This document shows positions 1 to 11,730 of a stretch of 64,000 bases of DNA, piece after piece. Where the stretch lies: contig NC_059072.1 of assembly GCF_020497125.1 (NCBI RefSeq), positions 71,803,697-71,867,696 of the forward strand, given 5' to 3'. Source of the stretch: Mauremys mutica (Eukaryota; Chordata; Testudines; Geoemydidae). The position numbers and the translations under genes were made by a program. Below the pieces are notes generated by a model. It was given only the letters and a program-made list of their open reading frames with translations. It had not been told where the DNA came from and searched no databases. Every line of letters begins with the position of its first letter. Positions within the stretch are counted from its first letter, which is position 1.

Positions 1-833
1 AGATCCAACAGATATGCAAACTCTAAAGTTAGAATGATAAAAATGGGTGTCTTATGGGTGTTATAGGTGGAGAGAATAGCAACACCTATACTTCAGGTTT
101 CCTAATGCTTTAGATTATGACTGTCTGTTTTCATATAACATATAACTCAGACTGAATTTTCCATGCTTAGTCTCTGCATGAGTTTGAACTTTTTTGCACT
201 ACACGCACACAGTATTTCTCTTTCAGAAATGCTCTCTTCCCATCACTGCTACATTCCCAGCCCTTCTGAATTTATATTTTCCTTTGGTCTATTTTCACTA
301 TACCTTTCATTAAGTTTATTTTCTCGGTGCTCCTTCTTCACAGTGTTCTTTAAGCAGAAAACAATTCTAATGCCATGCACTGTTCACATTGTACTTCCAA
401 ACACAGCATTTGAATGGATTTGTGACTAGGCAGAACTACCAATAGTTTGTCCATCCCTAACTCCTTGCTTCATCTAGTAACATTTCTCAATTTCTTTTTC
501 TCTTCTTATACTTACCTTATTTTCCAGCTCCTTTAATGCTTTGCTTCCTTTGCTTTCATGCTGAAACTTTCTTCTCTTCAGGCATGAAACGATTGTCAGC
601 TGGTGCCACTCTTCACTTTTCTGGCAGTTGGCCCATAATATCAGGAGACTGAATTCTATCTGGCCAGTGAGGATGATCTTCCTCCTATCTTCTGCTCTAG
701 CTCCTAAAGGGCTTGGAACAACCTCATACACTGGGAAAGCATAACTGGACAATACACATTCCAGGACATCCCATAAGCTGTGGCCTAAGTCTCTTACTTA
801 AGGAGTGAGAAGAGGCATAATATATTTTAATTA
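1..833. other. No recognised feature
   Basis: AT-rich DNA with pyrimidine-rich stretches. Short open frames on both strands show no recognisable domain. I see nothing annotatable here. Confidence 0.5.
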
Positions 834-834
834 T

Positions 835-906
835 TATTATTTGAATTGCGGTATCCCCGGTTGCGAACCGGAGCCCCATGTACTAGGTGCTGTACAGACA
901 ACAAAA
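835..906 (+). repeat. Fragment of a reptile interspersed repeat (GTAGCACCTAG...GCTGTACA type)
   Basis: The segment begins in an ATT-rich tract and has ACTAGGTGCTGTACAGAC followed by ACAAAAGA. This resembles the better copies near 27431 and 38615, so it is a dispersed repeat and not unique sequence. A small perfect inverted repeat (CCGGTT, 3-base loop, AACCGG at 857-871) replaces the usual left part. Family name not certain. Confidence 0.45.
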
Positions 907-1929
907 GATGGTGTTCTGAAAAAATAAGGCACACAGGCCCTTTTTACAGGAAAACTTTCTCTTTTTTTCTTGGGAAAAGTGAAAGTACCAGACATAATAT
1001 AGAAACTGAATAATGAATGATTCTCTTTAAATGTGAGTTTGGTTATACAAGTGGATGGGAAGAAACATTCCGTTCCCAACTTTCTGACATTTGAACACTG
1101 AGGACAAAATACTCTCCTCGTATGAATCAATGTGACTATGACACGGAAAATTTTCTGAAATTAATAATTCAGGGTTGAAGATGAGCTTTGGAATTGAGTC
1201 AAATAATATTTGACAGTTTTATCAATCAGATTATGAAATGTTACAAAATATACAGAAGACACATGTATATAATTACCTTTCATTGATAGACAAATCCTTT
1301 TTATAAGAGGAAAGATTTCCTGGAGGCAGTGCTGCAGTATGTGCGCCTTCTTTGTTCTCTTTATAATGTATCCCTAAATTGGTAAAAATAATTATTGGCA
1401 AATTGATTTATCCCTAAATTTTTTAAGTGGTGCTCAAGGTTTGAACTGTACATCTCTCTCTGACTTTAATTGATTTCCCATTTACTGAGAATTTACATGG
1501 GTAGTGGTTGAGATATTCTATGGATTAAGACCTTGGGTAAACCTCAGATATGGAAAAATCTAGCCAAGGAGGTGTTCCATGTTGCTGAAGTTTCTGCATA
1601 TTTGTGTTTGGTTACATGCTGCTGATAGTCCAGTGCATGGCAGGTGTTTTCTTTTATTGAGTATCACATAAAAATATCCTGGGCACATTACACATAAATA
1701 GTTACAATAAATGGCTCAGCCACTCTGAATGAAACCAAGACAGGATATCTGACACCTTGCAGAGGGCAAAACAGTAACAGCATCTGAATTCTAAATTACT
1801 GTTTGACTTTCCCAAAGGTCCTAGCTGTTATGTCAATATTTTGGACTCGGGGAGTCAAACTTGGGTATGTGCAACAGCACTTGACGTCATGTGAGTTTTA
1901 CATAAGTAGCAGGGGACAGAACTGAGCTG
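907..1929. other. No recognised feature
   Basis: AT-rich sequence without a gene, obvious repeat or RNA that I can support. Confidence 0.5.
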
Positions 1930-2005
1930 ATAATTGAAGTCCTTACTCAGTCCTATTGACTTTAGCAGGAGTTTTGTGTAAGTAAAAACTTCAGGACTTG
2001 GCCCG
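1930..2005. repeat. Degenerate palindromic repeat
   Basis: The two halves are imperfectly inverted: TGAAGTCCTTACTCAG on the left and GTAAGTAAAAACTTCAGGACTTGG on the right, around a CCTATTGACTTTAGCAGGAG core. This resembles the CCCATTGAAGTCAATGGG-centred palindromic repeats common in reptile DNA. Old and diverged. Confidence 0.4.
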
Positions 2006-4974
2006 ATATTTTTATGAGAAATAATTAACGTTATTTTTTTCTAAGTAGGTATCTGTACATGTAGGGGAATTAAATTGTATGTCTTTGGCACTTTCCCCAT
2101 GACTATGCTGAATCTGGTTAAGAGTGCGATAATGCTGTAGAAAGAGAAATAGCTGGAAGGTAAGGGGGAAACTGTACAATCCCACTGTTGTGGAATTTTA
2201 TTCATCTTTTGATACAGAGATTCACAATCTGGGGTTCCAGGTGGCATTCAGATGCAGCTTCATTTGCTTTTAGGTATCCAGAAGCAACCAAGGATTCAAG
2301 AGAAACTTGGTAGTCAAGAGACCTTCAGTACCAAAAGGTGATTAAATCCATCAGCAAAGGCAGTTACATAATCTCCCCCTACATCTTCCCACTGTTTGTT
2401 TCATTTTACCAATATTATCTCTGCCTTATCTGGATTTTATGTTAGCCAGCAAGTTTTCTGGCCAGGCACTAGAAAAGCAGCACACATATTAGAGATATCC
2501 CTTGATTGTGAAAACATTTCCAAGTTCTCTTTTGTTCCCAGATTCTCACCAGCTCTGATCTTCCCAGTTCCCCATATGTGCTTGTTGAATAATTCCACAG
2601 TGCTTCAGAAATAAGAATGAAAGTTGAAATTTTCAAGGATAACTCAGGGATTTAGCAACACGACTTCCGTTGTTTTTCATAGTTGCTATCTGCTAAATCC
2701 TCAAGAACATACTGATAGGTTGCAGTGTGTTAAAGGTTAAGGACATATTACAGACTAAAAAAGAAGGCACTTTTATTCACCCAAATGTTACCAATTTATA
2801 GGCCCACTTATCAGTTCTATTACTTTTCATTGTGCTTTATCACTACTGTGCGTTTAAGAAATGTCAATATTTTTATTCTTTGTACAATCAAATGTGATGT
2901 AATGCAGGATATTTCCATTCTGGAGCATGTTGCTAATTGTTGTTAACAATTCTTCCTACAAATCAGACATGAACTGCTAGTATTATCTGACTTCTTAGGT
3001 ATTATTGCTTAATTTAACGACCAGAATCCTATAGTTTGACCCGATGGCTATTAAATTCTGAGTCAAATGTCACGAATATTACTAATTGGATAAAATGCCC
3101 CACTGGAAGTCTTTGATGATAGTCACAATTTAATATGCTCTTGCAAATGAATTCTTAGACCGTGGAGAAATTCACTTGTCACTTTGTAAGCCCTTACGTT
3201 TGCTGCTTAAAGAATTACTCTGAATTCTTAAATTAAATCCTGTTACTGTAGGTCAGGAATTCTGCATTTTTGAGGTACTGGCTAGATGGATTCAAAACAA
3301 GTACAAAGTTGTAAGATCACAGATGAATTCAACCTCTCAAGAAGGGTAACCTATGATTAAAAAAATGAAAGGTCTTACAGGGCTAAGAAGGAAGAATAAA
3401 AGAATACTTTGATTTAACTTCCTTTTTTCTTTCTTATAGTAATTCCAATTTGCCAGATCCTATCCAACTGTATATTTGACTTACATATGAATAACTAGAA
3501 GCCAAGTTGAATTGCCTTTGAGGAAAGTCCCTTTTGAATATCTGTCCTTTCCCCCATCTATTTAATATATCTACAACATAGAGTATTTAAAATGAATACT
3601 GGAGTTTTCATCATTATATAATATGTACAATATTTAACGTACTATATATAATATATAGCATTTAAAATTGCCTCTTTGTATAAGTTAATTTGAGTAGCTC
3701 TGTTCTCAGGAAGATGTCTTTATATTCAAATGAAATCAAATCTTCTTTTCCATACAAAGCTGGATTTGGTTCTGTAGCGGCATCTAATTATGAAACCACG
3801 TTTTTCAGCATACTGGTGACTGAATTCTCTCCCCTCTTTTTTTTTTTATTATTATTTTAAGAATGAGCTTCTGGTGTTTTCTGTAGAAAGTTAAGCTCCA
3901 CTGACATTGAGTAATTGCCTTTACAGCTCACATACACTTAGAATTTAAAATTTAATCTGTTCAAATCAGCTTGCATTACAGGCGACTTGTGCTTAGCATG
4001 TTCCATGAATGATTCAGTAGATCTTAATAGCTACCTTTAGTAATTTCTTATGAATCATTGAAAGAGATCACATTAGTAAACGTTGGTGGTAAGTACTAGG
4101 AACATTTTGCATGAAATAGTTTTCCATGATCATTGTTGAATCAAGAATCTGTGTCTGTAACTGCCATAGGAAGAGTTGTTTACTGCCCCTTAGATTTATT
4201 GTATTTGAAGAAGAGGGCATTCAAGATTTTCCAGTTTCTTCTTGTGAAACATAGAATTAGTGTGCCAGCCTGACAGCCATAGTACAGTGCTTGCCAACTT
4301 ACATACAGAACTATGCCTCATTGGCCAACTCATGGAGTAATATAAATATATGTAATGCCAAGAGTGGCTTAATATTGTCAGTGAGATGAGAGAAAGTGCT
4401 TTTGGCTTCCACAGAAATCCTTCTTTATCTTGTATTCGTTATAGCATATAGAGTAGTTTTGGATTTCTGTAAAGGCAAATAGTATTAACAGCAATTGGGT
4501 GAATTGAAATATCTCATGGGAAGTGTCATTAGAAAGGGAGGTTCATGTTTTGTAACCTTGATGTTCTAAGGACCTATGAGTAGTATTCAGTGCAGCAGCA
4601 AAGGAAGTATAGTGCTTTTTCCCCATTATTATTCACATAAATATGTAAATTATGAATGGGGAATGCTGTTATTTTTGCTGACATGGTAATTTTTTGTAAG
4701 ATTTAGCATTGTGGTGAAAGAGAAGGATAAATATCATCCCTTTCAGAATCTGAATCTAAACCGTGGAGCTGTGATTATCATATGTTGATTATATTTAGTG
4801 TGTTTTGCTGGAAAAACTTTCACTTTTTTTCAAAGTCATAAATATCAGGGAAAAGTAATACTTTTTAAAGCCATGCAACTTTAAGGTATGTTCATGCCTT
4901 TGGGACATCGTATGGTGACACAGAGTAACTATGATAAATTGTACATTATCGTTCCAAAGAGAGTCAGTAGAATC
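2006..4974. other. No recognised feature
   Basis: About 3 kb of AT-rich DNA. It holds poly-T runs (around 3838) and AT dinucleotide-rich tracts (about 3610-3660), but no gene, RNA or transposon signature that I can recognise. Confidence 0.5.
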
Positions 4975-5250
4975 TGAAAGTCATAGAATCCATACATATA
5001 TTTGGGACTGGAAGAGACCTGGAGAGGTCGAAGTACTTACTATCCCTAGTACTGACCAAGTACTTATTTATCCTTATAATTAGGAAGATTTTCCTGATAT
5101 CTAACCTAAATCTCCCTTGTTGCAGATTCAATTGATTACTTCTTGTCCTACATTCCCTAGACATGGAGAACAGTTAATCACTGTCCCCTCCCTAACAGCT
5201 ATTAACAGGTCCCTCTTAGTCTTCTTTTGTCAAGACTGAATATGCAAGAT
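4975..5250 (-). mobile_element. Old CR1-like LINE 3' end
   Basis: Read on the minus strand this is a diverged CR1 tail. AGTCATAGAATCCATA at the left edge is the inverse of the CR1 terminal motif. Further in, GGAAGATTTTCCTGATATC and CTAACCTAAATCTCCC match the same stretch of the younger CR1 copy at 7314-7890, and the minus-strand frame retains the conserved RSNQLNLQQGRFRLDIRKIF-like stretch. Only the last few hundred bases are present, as expected for a 5'-truncated LINE. Confidence 0.7.
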
Positions 5251-5659
5251 TTTAGAATGATGTCTAATATCATTTACTGTTTGGATTTATTAAACTAAAT
5301 TAATAGATCAGGGATGGACGCAGTATTATAACATATGTGGGGCTTTATTGAGATGGTTCATTGACCAACATTGACTGGGCTTATATGAAGAATGTATTTC
5401 AGTAAACAAAATTCTAATAACATCTGAGCACTTCAGTTGGACTGTAGTTATGTTTTGTGTTATATTACATAATAAAATTAAAAAGGTAAAGTCAAAATGA
5501 GGTGATTCATTAATGCCATTTTGATATTTCCAAAATGAATTTTTCAAAACGTTTGTTCTGTGAGAAATTTCAAAATATGTACTTTTTGTTCCAATTCAGG
5601 ATGAAAGGAAATTTTGAAATGTTGGAATTTCCATTTGACAGGAAATTCCAAGTTTCAGC
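5251..5659. repeat. AT-rich sequence, possible diverged palindromic repeat
   Basis: The part from about 5510 to 5660 is rich in AAATTTC, TTTTGAAA and GGAAATT motifs on both strands, similar in style to 39105-39470. It may be an old AT-rich MITE, but no clear ends are visible. Confidence 0.3.
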
Positions 5660-5860
5660 TAGCGCTACTGTAACCCACACATCTTTGGGTGTGGTGTCCG
5701 CTCTAGTGGCACTGAGATCACTTAGAGATTAATGAGTCTGCTACATCCTTAGCTAACTGCCATGTGGCTTTTGGCTCATGCATTTAGCTCCAGAGGTCCC
5801 AGATACGATCCCACCCGCTGATGACTGCAGTCTATCAGTATTACACTACTCTTCTGACAG
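5660..5860. repeat. tRNA-related SINE fragment
   Basis: GCTCATGCATTTAGCTCC, then AGAGGTCCCAGATACGATCCC, gives a degraded B-box-like motif (GATACGATCCC against GGTTCGATCCC) in a tRNA-like context. Upstream lies CCCACACATCTTTGGGTGTGG, a short hairpin. The pattern fits a tRNA-derived reptile SINE. Exact family and limits are uncertain. Confidence 0.45.
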
Positions 5861-7313
5861 GCAGCCAATTTTTTTCTGTTTGAACACTGCTGGTTTATCT
5901 TCTGCAAAGATGTTATTATGGTCTATTTTATTTTGGTCTATTTTTATTTCAGTTTTCCTATTAAACCGTAGAATGAAGTAAGCAAGTTTCTTCTCAGCAC
6001 TTGAGACAATTATCCCCAAATAAAACAATACAACCAGAGCAGTGCAAATATGGCAATGAAATTGATAATGTTCAATTTGAGGTTGTTTGAGTTTTGTAAG
6101 ATAGTTGAAAAAATTATATAATTATATTACTTTTTGCATTTATCATCTGTGAACCCATTTTCAGTGAAAATTGACAAATGTAAATATAAAAATATTTCAC
6201 TCAATTTGTGAAATATGGAGTAATATGAAGCCCATTTTTCAGAAAAGAATCACCACAAATGTTTTTTTCTTTTTGATGCAAAATTTTAGTTCACAAAAAA
6301 GTGAATTTTTGACAGTCATGAAATCTCCCAAAACAAAACTACACAATTGTATATTTTCCCACAGTTTCACACAGCCCTTGTTTCAAAATATATTTTAGTT
6401 TTACATTATAGACTCACTTCCTTGACTAGTCTTAAAAGTTAATGAGGTCTGCTGAGAGATGTCGGCTGGTATACAACATATTCAGTAGTGGTGGTTAAAT
6501 AAGTGTACCAGCGTGTTAGAAAGTTGTAATCATCTCTGTTTCTGCACAACAGTTTTATGTACGGAATTATCATCTTTCAAAAAGCAAAGCCTGCTCATTT
6601 AGGACTTAATCTTGCCAGGTGTTGAGTACACATGTGAGGTGGGCGTTGAGTGCTTTGCAAGATCGAACCCTTAAGCAATCCATCTTCTATGTAGAATACC
6701 TGTGTTGAGAATGTTGAGGGATATTCTTCAAAGTAAGGGCTAAATTGTGCTGTTTAGGTACTGCCCTCAGAATGGAGATATGGAACCACACCTCCCAGGG
6801 GGGAGCTGCAGGGCACTCCGGCCTCGGTGTGGCCTATAAGGGATCAGGGTCAAACAGTTCTACAGTTACGTGAGAAGTTATGCATAAATATAACTCTGCA
6901 AAAAATAGCATCTCTCTCTAATTAAATGTAGAATTGGGATGATATCAGATACAGTTTTATGTTTACTTCTCTGTGTCTGAAATGAACAGACGCCATGTAG
7001 GTGCTTAAATACCAAAGTATGCTAAGACTACTTAACATGCTTTATGATACAAAAAACCAGGGAGCCATATCGAGCTTCCTGACAGACAGGAAACTGCAGC
7101 AGAGACTCTGTCCCCACATCTTTTGGCTCACAGGCTCTTTTCCCAACTTGTCTAGAGCAAACCAGTGCCTGTGTAGAGAGAATAACCACTGCAGTCAGCC
7201 ATTTAAAGGCAGCCATTGAAAGGTATAAGTTGTCTAATATATATGTGCAGGACCAGGATCTTGTGCGGGAGGATTGCATTGCAGGACTGCAACTTCATTC
7301 AGCATAGGGTGCT
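5861..7313. other. No recognised gene; AT-rich DNA
   Basis: Positions 6100-6400 contain many TTTTCA and TGAAAA motifs that could be another worn AT-rich repeat. A short GC-rich patch (about 6795-6850, CTCCCAGGGGGGAGCTGCAG) stands out but is not identified. Confidence 0.4.
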
Positions 7314-7890
7314 CATAGAATCACAGAATCATAGAATATCAGGATTGGAAGGGATCTCAGGAGGTCATCTAGTCCAACCCCCTGCTCAAAGCAGGACCAG
7401 TCCCCAACTGAATCATCCCAGCCAGGGTTTTGTCAAGCCTGACCATAAAAACCTCTAAGGAAGGAGATTCCACCACCTCCTTAGGTAACCCATTCCAGTG
7501 CTTCACCACCCTCCTAGTGAAAAAAGTTTTTCCTAATCTCTAACCTAAACCTCCCCCACTGCAATTTGAGATGATTACTCCTTGTTCTGTCATCTGCTAC
7601 CACTGAGAACAGTCTAAATCCATCCTCTTTGGAACCCCTTTTCAGGTAGTTGAAAGCAGCTATCAAATCCCCCCTCATTCTTCTCTTCTGCAGACTAAAC
7701 AATCCCAGTTCCTTCAGCCTCTCCTCATAAGTCTTGTGCTCCAGCCCCCTAATCATTTTTATTGCCCTCCACTGGACTCTTTCCAGTTTTTCCACATCCT
7801 TCTTGTAGTGTGGGGCCCAAAACTGGGCCAGTACTCCAGATGAGGACTCACCAATGTCAAATAGAGGGGAAGATCACGTCCCTCGATCTG
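7314..7890 (-). mobile_element. CR1 LINE, 5'-truncated 3' end
   Basis: This is the reverse complement of a CR1 3' end. The left edge carries the terminal motif (ATAGAATCACAGAATCATAG), followed by the conserved stretch ending AGGAGGTCATCTAGTCCAACC. On the minus strand the end of the reverse-transcriptase ORF2 is readable from about 7795 to 7514 ([56 protein letters not shown]). The same residues occur near 32200-32450 in the longer copy. The element runs out near 7890, where CR1-like sequence gives way to unrelated DNA. It has no intact gene. Confidence 0.9.
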
Positions 7891-8614
7891 CTGATTTTGT
7901 GTCTGATTTTTCTCTGGAGTGGTCATGAGGATCTATATACGGAATACTGCAAGCTGGTGGGGAGAGAGGAATATGTGCTGGCAATGAAAAGGGCCATGCA
8001 AATGCCTCCCAGGAGTAATTAAAATATGTTCCAAAAGATTTCACTTGTTAAAAATCAAGTTGATAAAGAAATGTTGTAAAAATCATGCCCTTTTCTGTAT
8101 TAGAACTCGTGGGTCTGATTTTGATCTTATTGGGCTTTTACATCTGTGTAACTTTACTACCAGAGTTACTCCTCATTTACATTGTAGCAACTGATACCAT
8201 ACTTGGGAATATTGCCTTTGATTTATGTAACAGATAATCTACATGGGTACTTTTTTTACTGTCTCCTATGCAAATTTGTAGATGTTAAATTTTCTACACA
8301 AAAGCTCCACTGTTATTCCTTGAACATAGTGGAAATATAATGAGAAGTAAAAGCGCAAAATTAATAACATTGTGAATATAAGGGCGCAGATTTCAGATAA
8401 AGACTGTTTTCTGGCTTATAGCACCATCTACATGCCTTTTTTTTTTACAATTAGATTTAATAAGGTACATAGTGTTTTAGTTTTCTTGGTGAATAGAAAA
8501 TTGTTTTATGTTTTTGTTAAAGACAACATTTTATGGTCAAAATAATTCAGTGTTATAGGGTAGTGATCAATTGAAAATGGAAAAAAATGCATATACTTCT
8601 TTCATAAAAATGTG
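7891..8614. other. No recognised feature
   Basis: AT-rich sequence after the CR1 breakpoint. I see no gene or repeat that I can name. Confidence 0.45.
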
Positions 8615-8690
8615 ATTTCCATAGGATTTGAACACTCTATTTTTACAATATAAGGAGGATCCTCTATCCACTGAGCTATTTTGTTAACAT
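8615..8690 (-). pseudogene. tRNA-like sequence (tRNA pseudogene or SINE head)
   Basis: On the minus strand the order is ATAGCTCAGTGGATAGAG (A-box/D-arm-like) and, about 35 bases later, GTGTTCAAATCC (B-box-like), with tRNA-like spacing. The D arm can still form a GCTC/GAG-type stem, but the T stem and acceptor stem do not pair well. It is therefore a decayed tRNA or the head of a tRNA-derived SINE and not a functional tRNA gene. Confidence 0.45.
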
Positions 8691-8862
8691 CCATGGGATT
8701 TCAAGTACATTAATTTACAATAGAAATATATTACCTCACATTGGACACCTGTTACAAATATCCATTTTAGCTAAACACTTTTTTTCCTAGTCTAGATAAA
8801 GTCTTTCTGTCACTTGTAGAGTGACTATGTCAGTAAAGGCCGAATAATCTAGCATCAGAAGT

Positions 8863-9028
8863 CAGGGCTGCCCAGACGATTCAGGGGGTCTGGGGCAAAG
8901 CAACTTCAGGGGCCCCTTCCATAAAAAAAGTTGCAATACTAGAGAATGCTATATTCTCGTGGGGTCCCCTGCGGGGCCCGGGGCTTGGGGCAAATTACCC
9001 CACTTGCCCTCCCCTCTGGGCAGCCCTG
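8863..9028. mobile_element. hAT-type MITE, 166 bp
   Basis: The ends are inverted: CAGGGCTGCCCAGA at the left and TCTGGGCAGCCCTG at the right. The element is flanked by a perfect 8-bp direct repeat TCAGAAGT (8855-8862 and 9029-9036), the target-site duplication length of hAT transposons. The interior is GC-rich (GGGGCCC runs) and noncoding, so it must have been moved by a transposase supplied elsewhere. Confidence 0.9.
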
Positions 9029-9074
9029 TCAGAAGTGCACTGCTGTGTACACAGCAAGACCCCTGCTCACCATT

Positions 9075-9180
9075 CCATCCCTATTCAGCAAAGCACTTAA
9101 GCGTGTGCTTAGCTTTAGGCACATACTTAACCCTCATAGATTTCATGTGTTCAAATGCTTTGCTGAATCAGGACGTAAAC
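9075..9180. repeat. Short palindromic repeat (TTCAGCAAAGCACTTAAG type)
   Basis: The segment starts ATTCAGCAAAGCACTTAAG and ends TGCTTTGCTGAATCAGG, so the ends are inverted repeats of about 14 bases. CTTAGC and CATACTTAAC motifs lie in between. A related, more worn copy is at about 44325-44480. It is probably a small MITE with a long palindrome. Confidence 0.65.
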
Positions 9181-10074
9181 CCCTCATTTGAGGTTTGCAA
9201 GGGAAAGTCTGACACTACCATTATTATAGGGTTACCAGTGATGCTGCAGTAATAAACAATACCAATGACAGGTTCCGTCATTATTGGCAGAGCTAGTTCC
9301 TTTACAATTAACGAGAGAATTTGGATGACCACAGTTTCATCGTAACCAGATCTTTTTCGTGTGGCGTTGTCTCCCTATTATAAATGGCTCTGGTAGCACC
9401 CCTCGTTATTAAGATTACTTTACATTTCCCATTGTAAAGACCCTGTTTTCAATTGCTTAAACTTTGCTAAACTTGAATGATTTGGGCTGAAATATTCCAT
9501 GCCACATGCCTGTCTTAGGCTGAATCCTTTTGGAAAGTTTCAGCTGAGAGGTTCAGCCCTTTCTAAGAATAAGGCTAGACAAAAATACTTCATTTTCCAA
9601 ATGTTAAAAATAATGCTGGTGATCTTTTCTTTAAGAAGTTTTAGTGTCCCTGTGCTTTGCAACAGGGACTTTCAATTTGGCATTGGAGTGGCCTTTGTGT
9701 CAGGGATGTGCCTTTTATTGTTCCTGTGAAAGTCTTCTCAAATTTAGCATATTATAAGGCAGAGGATTGAAGGAAGAGCGAAGACAGGCTGACAGTAAAG
9801 GCAGTTGAATGCTGTCCTAAAGAACTAGATTAAATCCACTTTCTGCCAGAGTTCCTGTATGATGCTACACAAGTCACTTAAACCAAAACTTTCACAAGTG
9901 GCCACTAATTGTGTGTTCCTCATTTTCTGGGTTCCCGACTTGATACTCTGGGTGTGGTTTATAGAAGTGCTGAGTGCTCACAGCAGTAACTGTGCTCCGA
10001 ACAATGCTATATCATGCTAAGTACTCTGAAAAATCAGGTCCCAGGCATCTTAAATTGGACACCCAAAATTAGTG
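9181..10074. other. No recognised feature
   Basis: Mixed-composition DNA. The short open frames have no recognisable domain. Confidence 0.45.
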
Positions 10075-10200
10075 GAAACTTTTGACCTTAATCTCTCTGC
10101 GCCTTAGTTTTCCATCTGTAAAGTGGGCATAATAATACCCCTCACACGGGTGTTGTGAACATAAATTGTTTGTGAAGCACCCACATACTATAGTGATGAT
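10075..10200 (+). repeat. MIR (CORE-SINE) fragment
   Basis: The string ACCTTAATCTCTCTGCGCC, then TTAGTTTTCCATCTGTAAAG, then TGGGCATAATAATACC closely follows the 3' part of the amniote MIR element. It is a fragment of an ancient tRNA-derived SINE. Confidence 0.8.
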
Positions 10201-11158
10201 CAGCATAAAAAATGGGGAAATTAATAATTCTGTATTCAGACCAAGGTTTGAATAGCTGTTCATTAAGTGAGCATTGTCCATTCTGTGCATTGGATGAGGC
10301 AGAGGTCCTGTGGAAAAAATAGTATGGAATCATGTAATTAAAGCCTGTGTGGACACCTGTATCATACTGCATATGCACAAAGAGGCCAAATTAAGGTTAC
10401 ATAGGCAACCTTACTTCTGGCATTTCCTAACTTCTGAATGCTTGACTTCTGTAACCTTAATAATGCTCTTTTAATGTAACTTTTTGTGTGCAGTGTTCTG
10501 TAGAGTTAAAATCGAAAAGTTGTTGTTTGAAAATATTTTATTCATCTCAGATGTGAACTTTCTCATTCAATGGCAGTTTTCATGAAAGTACAAGGGTAGA
10601 ATTTGGCCCTACATTTGAGAAACAATAAGTGAAGAAATTCAGATTTGAGTGAAATGAACCATATGTTATATGCTGTTGAAGCAGAACAATGCATCCTTTG
10701 CTAAAATGCATCCCATTGTGCAAGGTTTGAAGGACAGGTGCTAGGTTTCTTCTTTCACTATGAATTTCATAGTTTATTAGTTTCTGTCACAATGTCGATA
10801 TTATTTAAAATAATGTGTTCGTAAACTAACATTTGGCCTATAACTATATAAAGAGAATTATGTTTAGCTTCTTCATAGAAGGATAATATTGTAGCTCATT
10901 GATATAAGCAAAATAAAAGTTAATGTAAGCAGCAATAAGATTTAGCTGTAGCCATAAAGTCAACCTTTTTAGAAACATAATATACACGTGTGTATTTTTG
11001 ACACAATAGTGAATCAGAGACTTCATTTAAGGGTTGGACTGGGAGGGTGAAGGGGCTGGAGTAGTTGTGACTGTACTTTGCCCTAGAAGTGGAGTTTAGT
11101 AGGTTTATAGGGAAAGAGTGAGTTTTGTATGTGTTGGGGGAATATGTATAATATCTAA
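10201..11158. other. No recognised feature
   Basis: AT-rich DNA without a supported gene or repeat. Confidence 0.45.
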
Positions 11159-11454
11159 GGGCTAGTCTACACTTACCTGCCGGGTCGACGCGGTGAGTTC
11201 GACTTCTCGGAGTTCGAACTATCGCGTCTGATCTAGACGTGATAGTTCGAACTCCGGAAGCGCCGCGGTCGACTCCGGTACTCCACCACTGCAAAAGGCG
11301 GTGGCGGAGTCGACCTTGGAGCCGCGGACTTCGATCCCGCGGCGTCTGGACGGGTGAGTAGTTCGAACTAGGGTACTTCGAGTTCAGCTACGCTATTCAC
11401 GTAGCTGAACTTGTGTACCCTAGTTCGACCCCCGCCCTTAGTGTAGACCTGCCC
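11159..11454. mobile_element. PIF/Harbinger-type MITE, 296 bp
   Basis: The ends are imperfect inverted repeats, GGGCTAGTCTACACTTA and TAGTGTAGACCTGCCC, flanked by a 3-bp TAA direct repeat (11156-11158 and 11455-11457), the typical Harbinger target duplication. The interior is unusually CpG-rich for this AT-rich neighbourhood and carries several inward- and outward-facing AGTTCGAA and TTCGAAC motifs. It has no coding capacity. Ends and TTCGAA motifs are shared with the 4.8-kb Harbinger at 46223-51055, the likely type of source for its transposase. Confidence 0.85.
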
Positions 11455-11527
11455 TAAGTAACATTGCCTGCTGTTCCTGTCCCTGAAGCCTATTACTTGT
11501 GTCATGACTACCATTAGAATGTAAGCT

Positions 11528-11730
11528 CTTAAACCCAGATTTTTAAAGGTAGTTAGGCATTGCTCTACTCAGTGTTGCAATGCCTAACTGATTTAGAAGC
11601 TTAAATGCCACTTTCAAAAGTGATTTAGGCACTCAGGAGCCAAAATCCCATTGAAAGTCAATGAGATTTAGGGTCCTAAGTGCTTAAATTACTTTTGAAA
11701 ATTATATTCAGGCTCATATATCAGTTAGGT
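11528..11730. repeat. Left part of a palindromic repeat, apparently split by the hAT element
   Basis: Begins CCCAGATTTTTAAAGG and contains a CCCATTGAAAGTCAATG core with flanking TTTCAAAAGTGATTTAGG and ACTTTTGAAAAT inverted motifs. It is long, palindromic and noncoding. Its outer right part is missing at 11730, but a matching inverted segment (GCATTGCAATGCTGAG to CTTTAAAAATCTGGG) occurs at 15992-16050 beyond the transposase remnant. Confidence 0.6.

Noticed and set aside
8615..8690. Functional tRNA gene
   Set aside because: A-box and B-box-like motifs exist but the T and acceptor stems do not pair; kept only as a tRNA-like relic.
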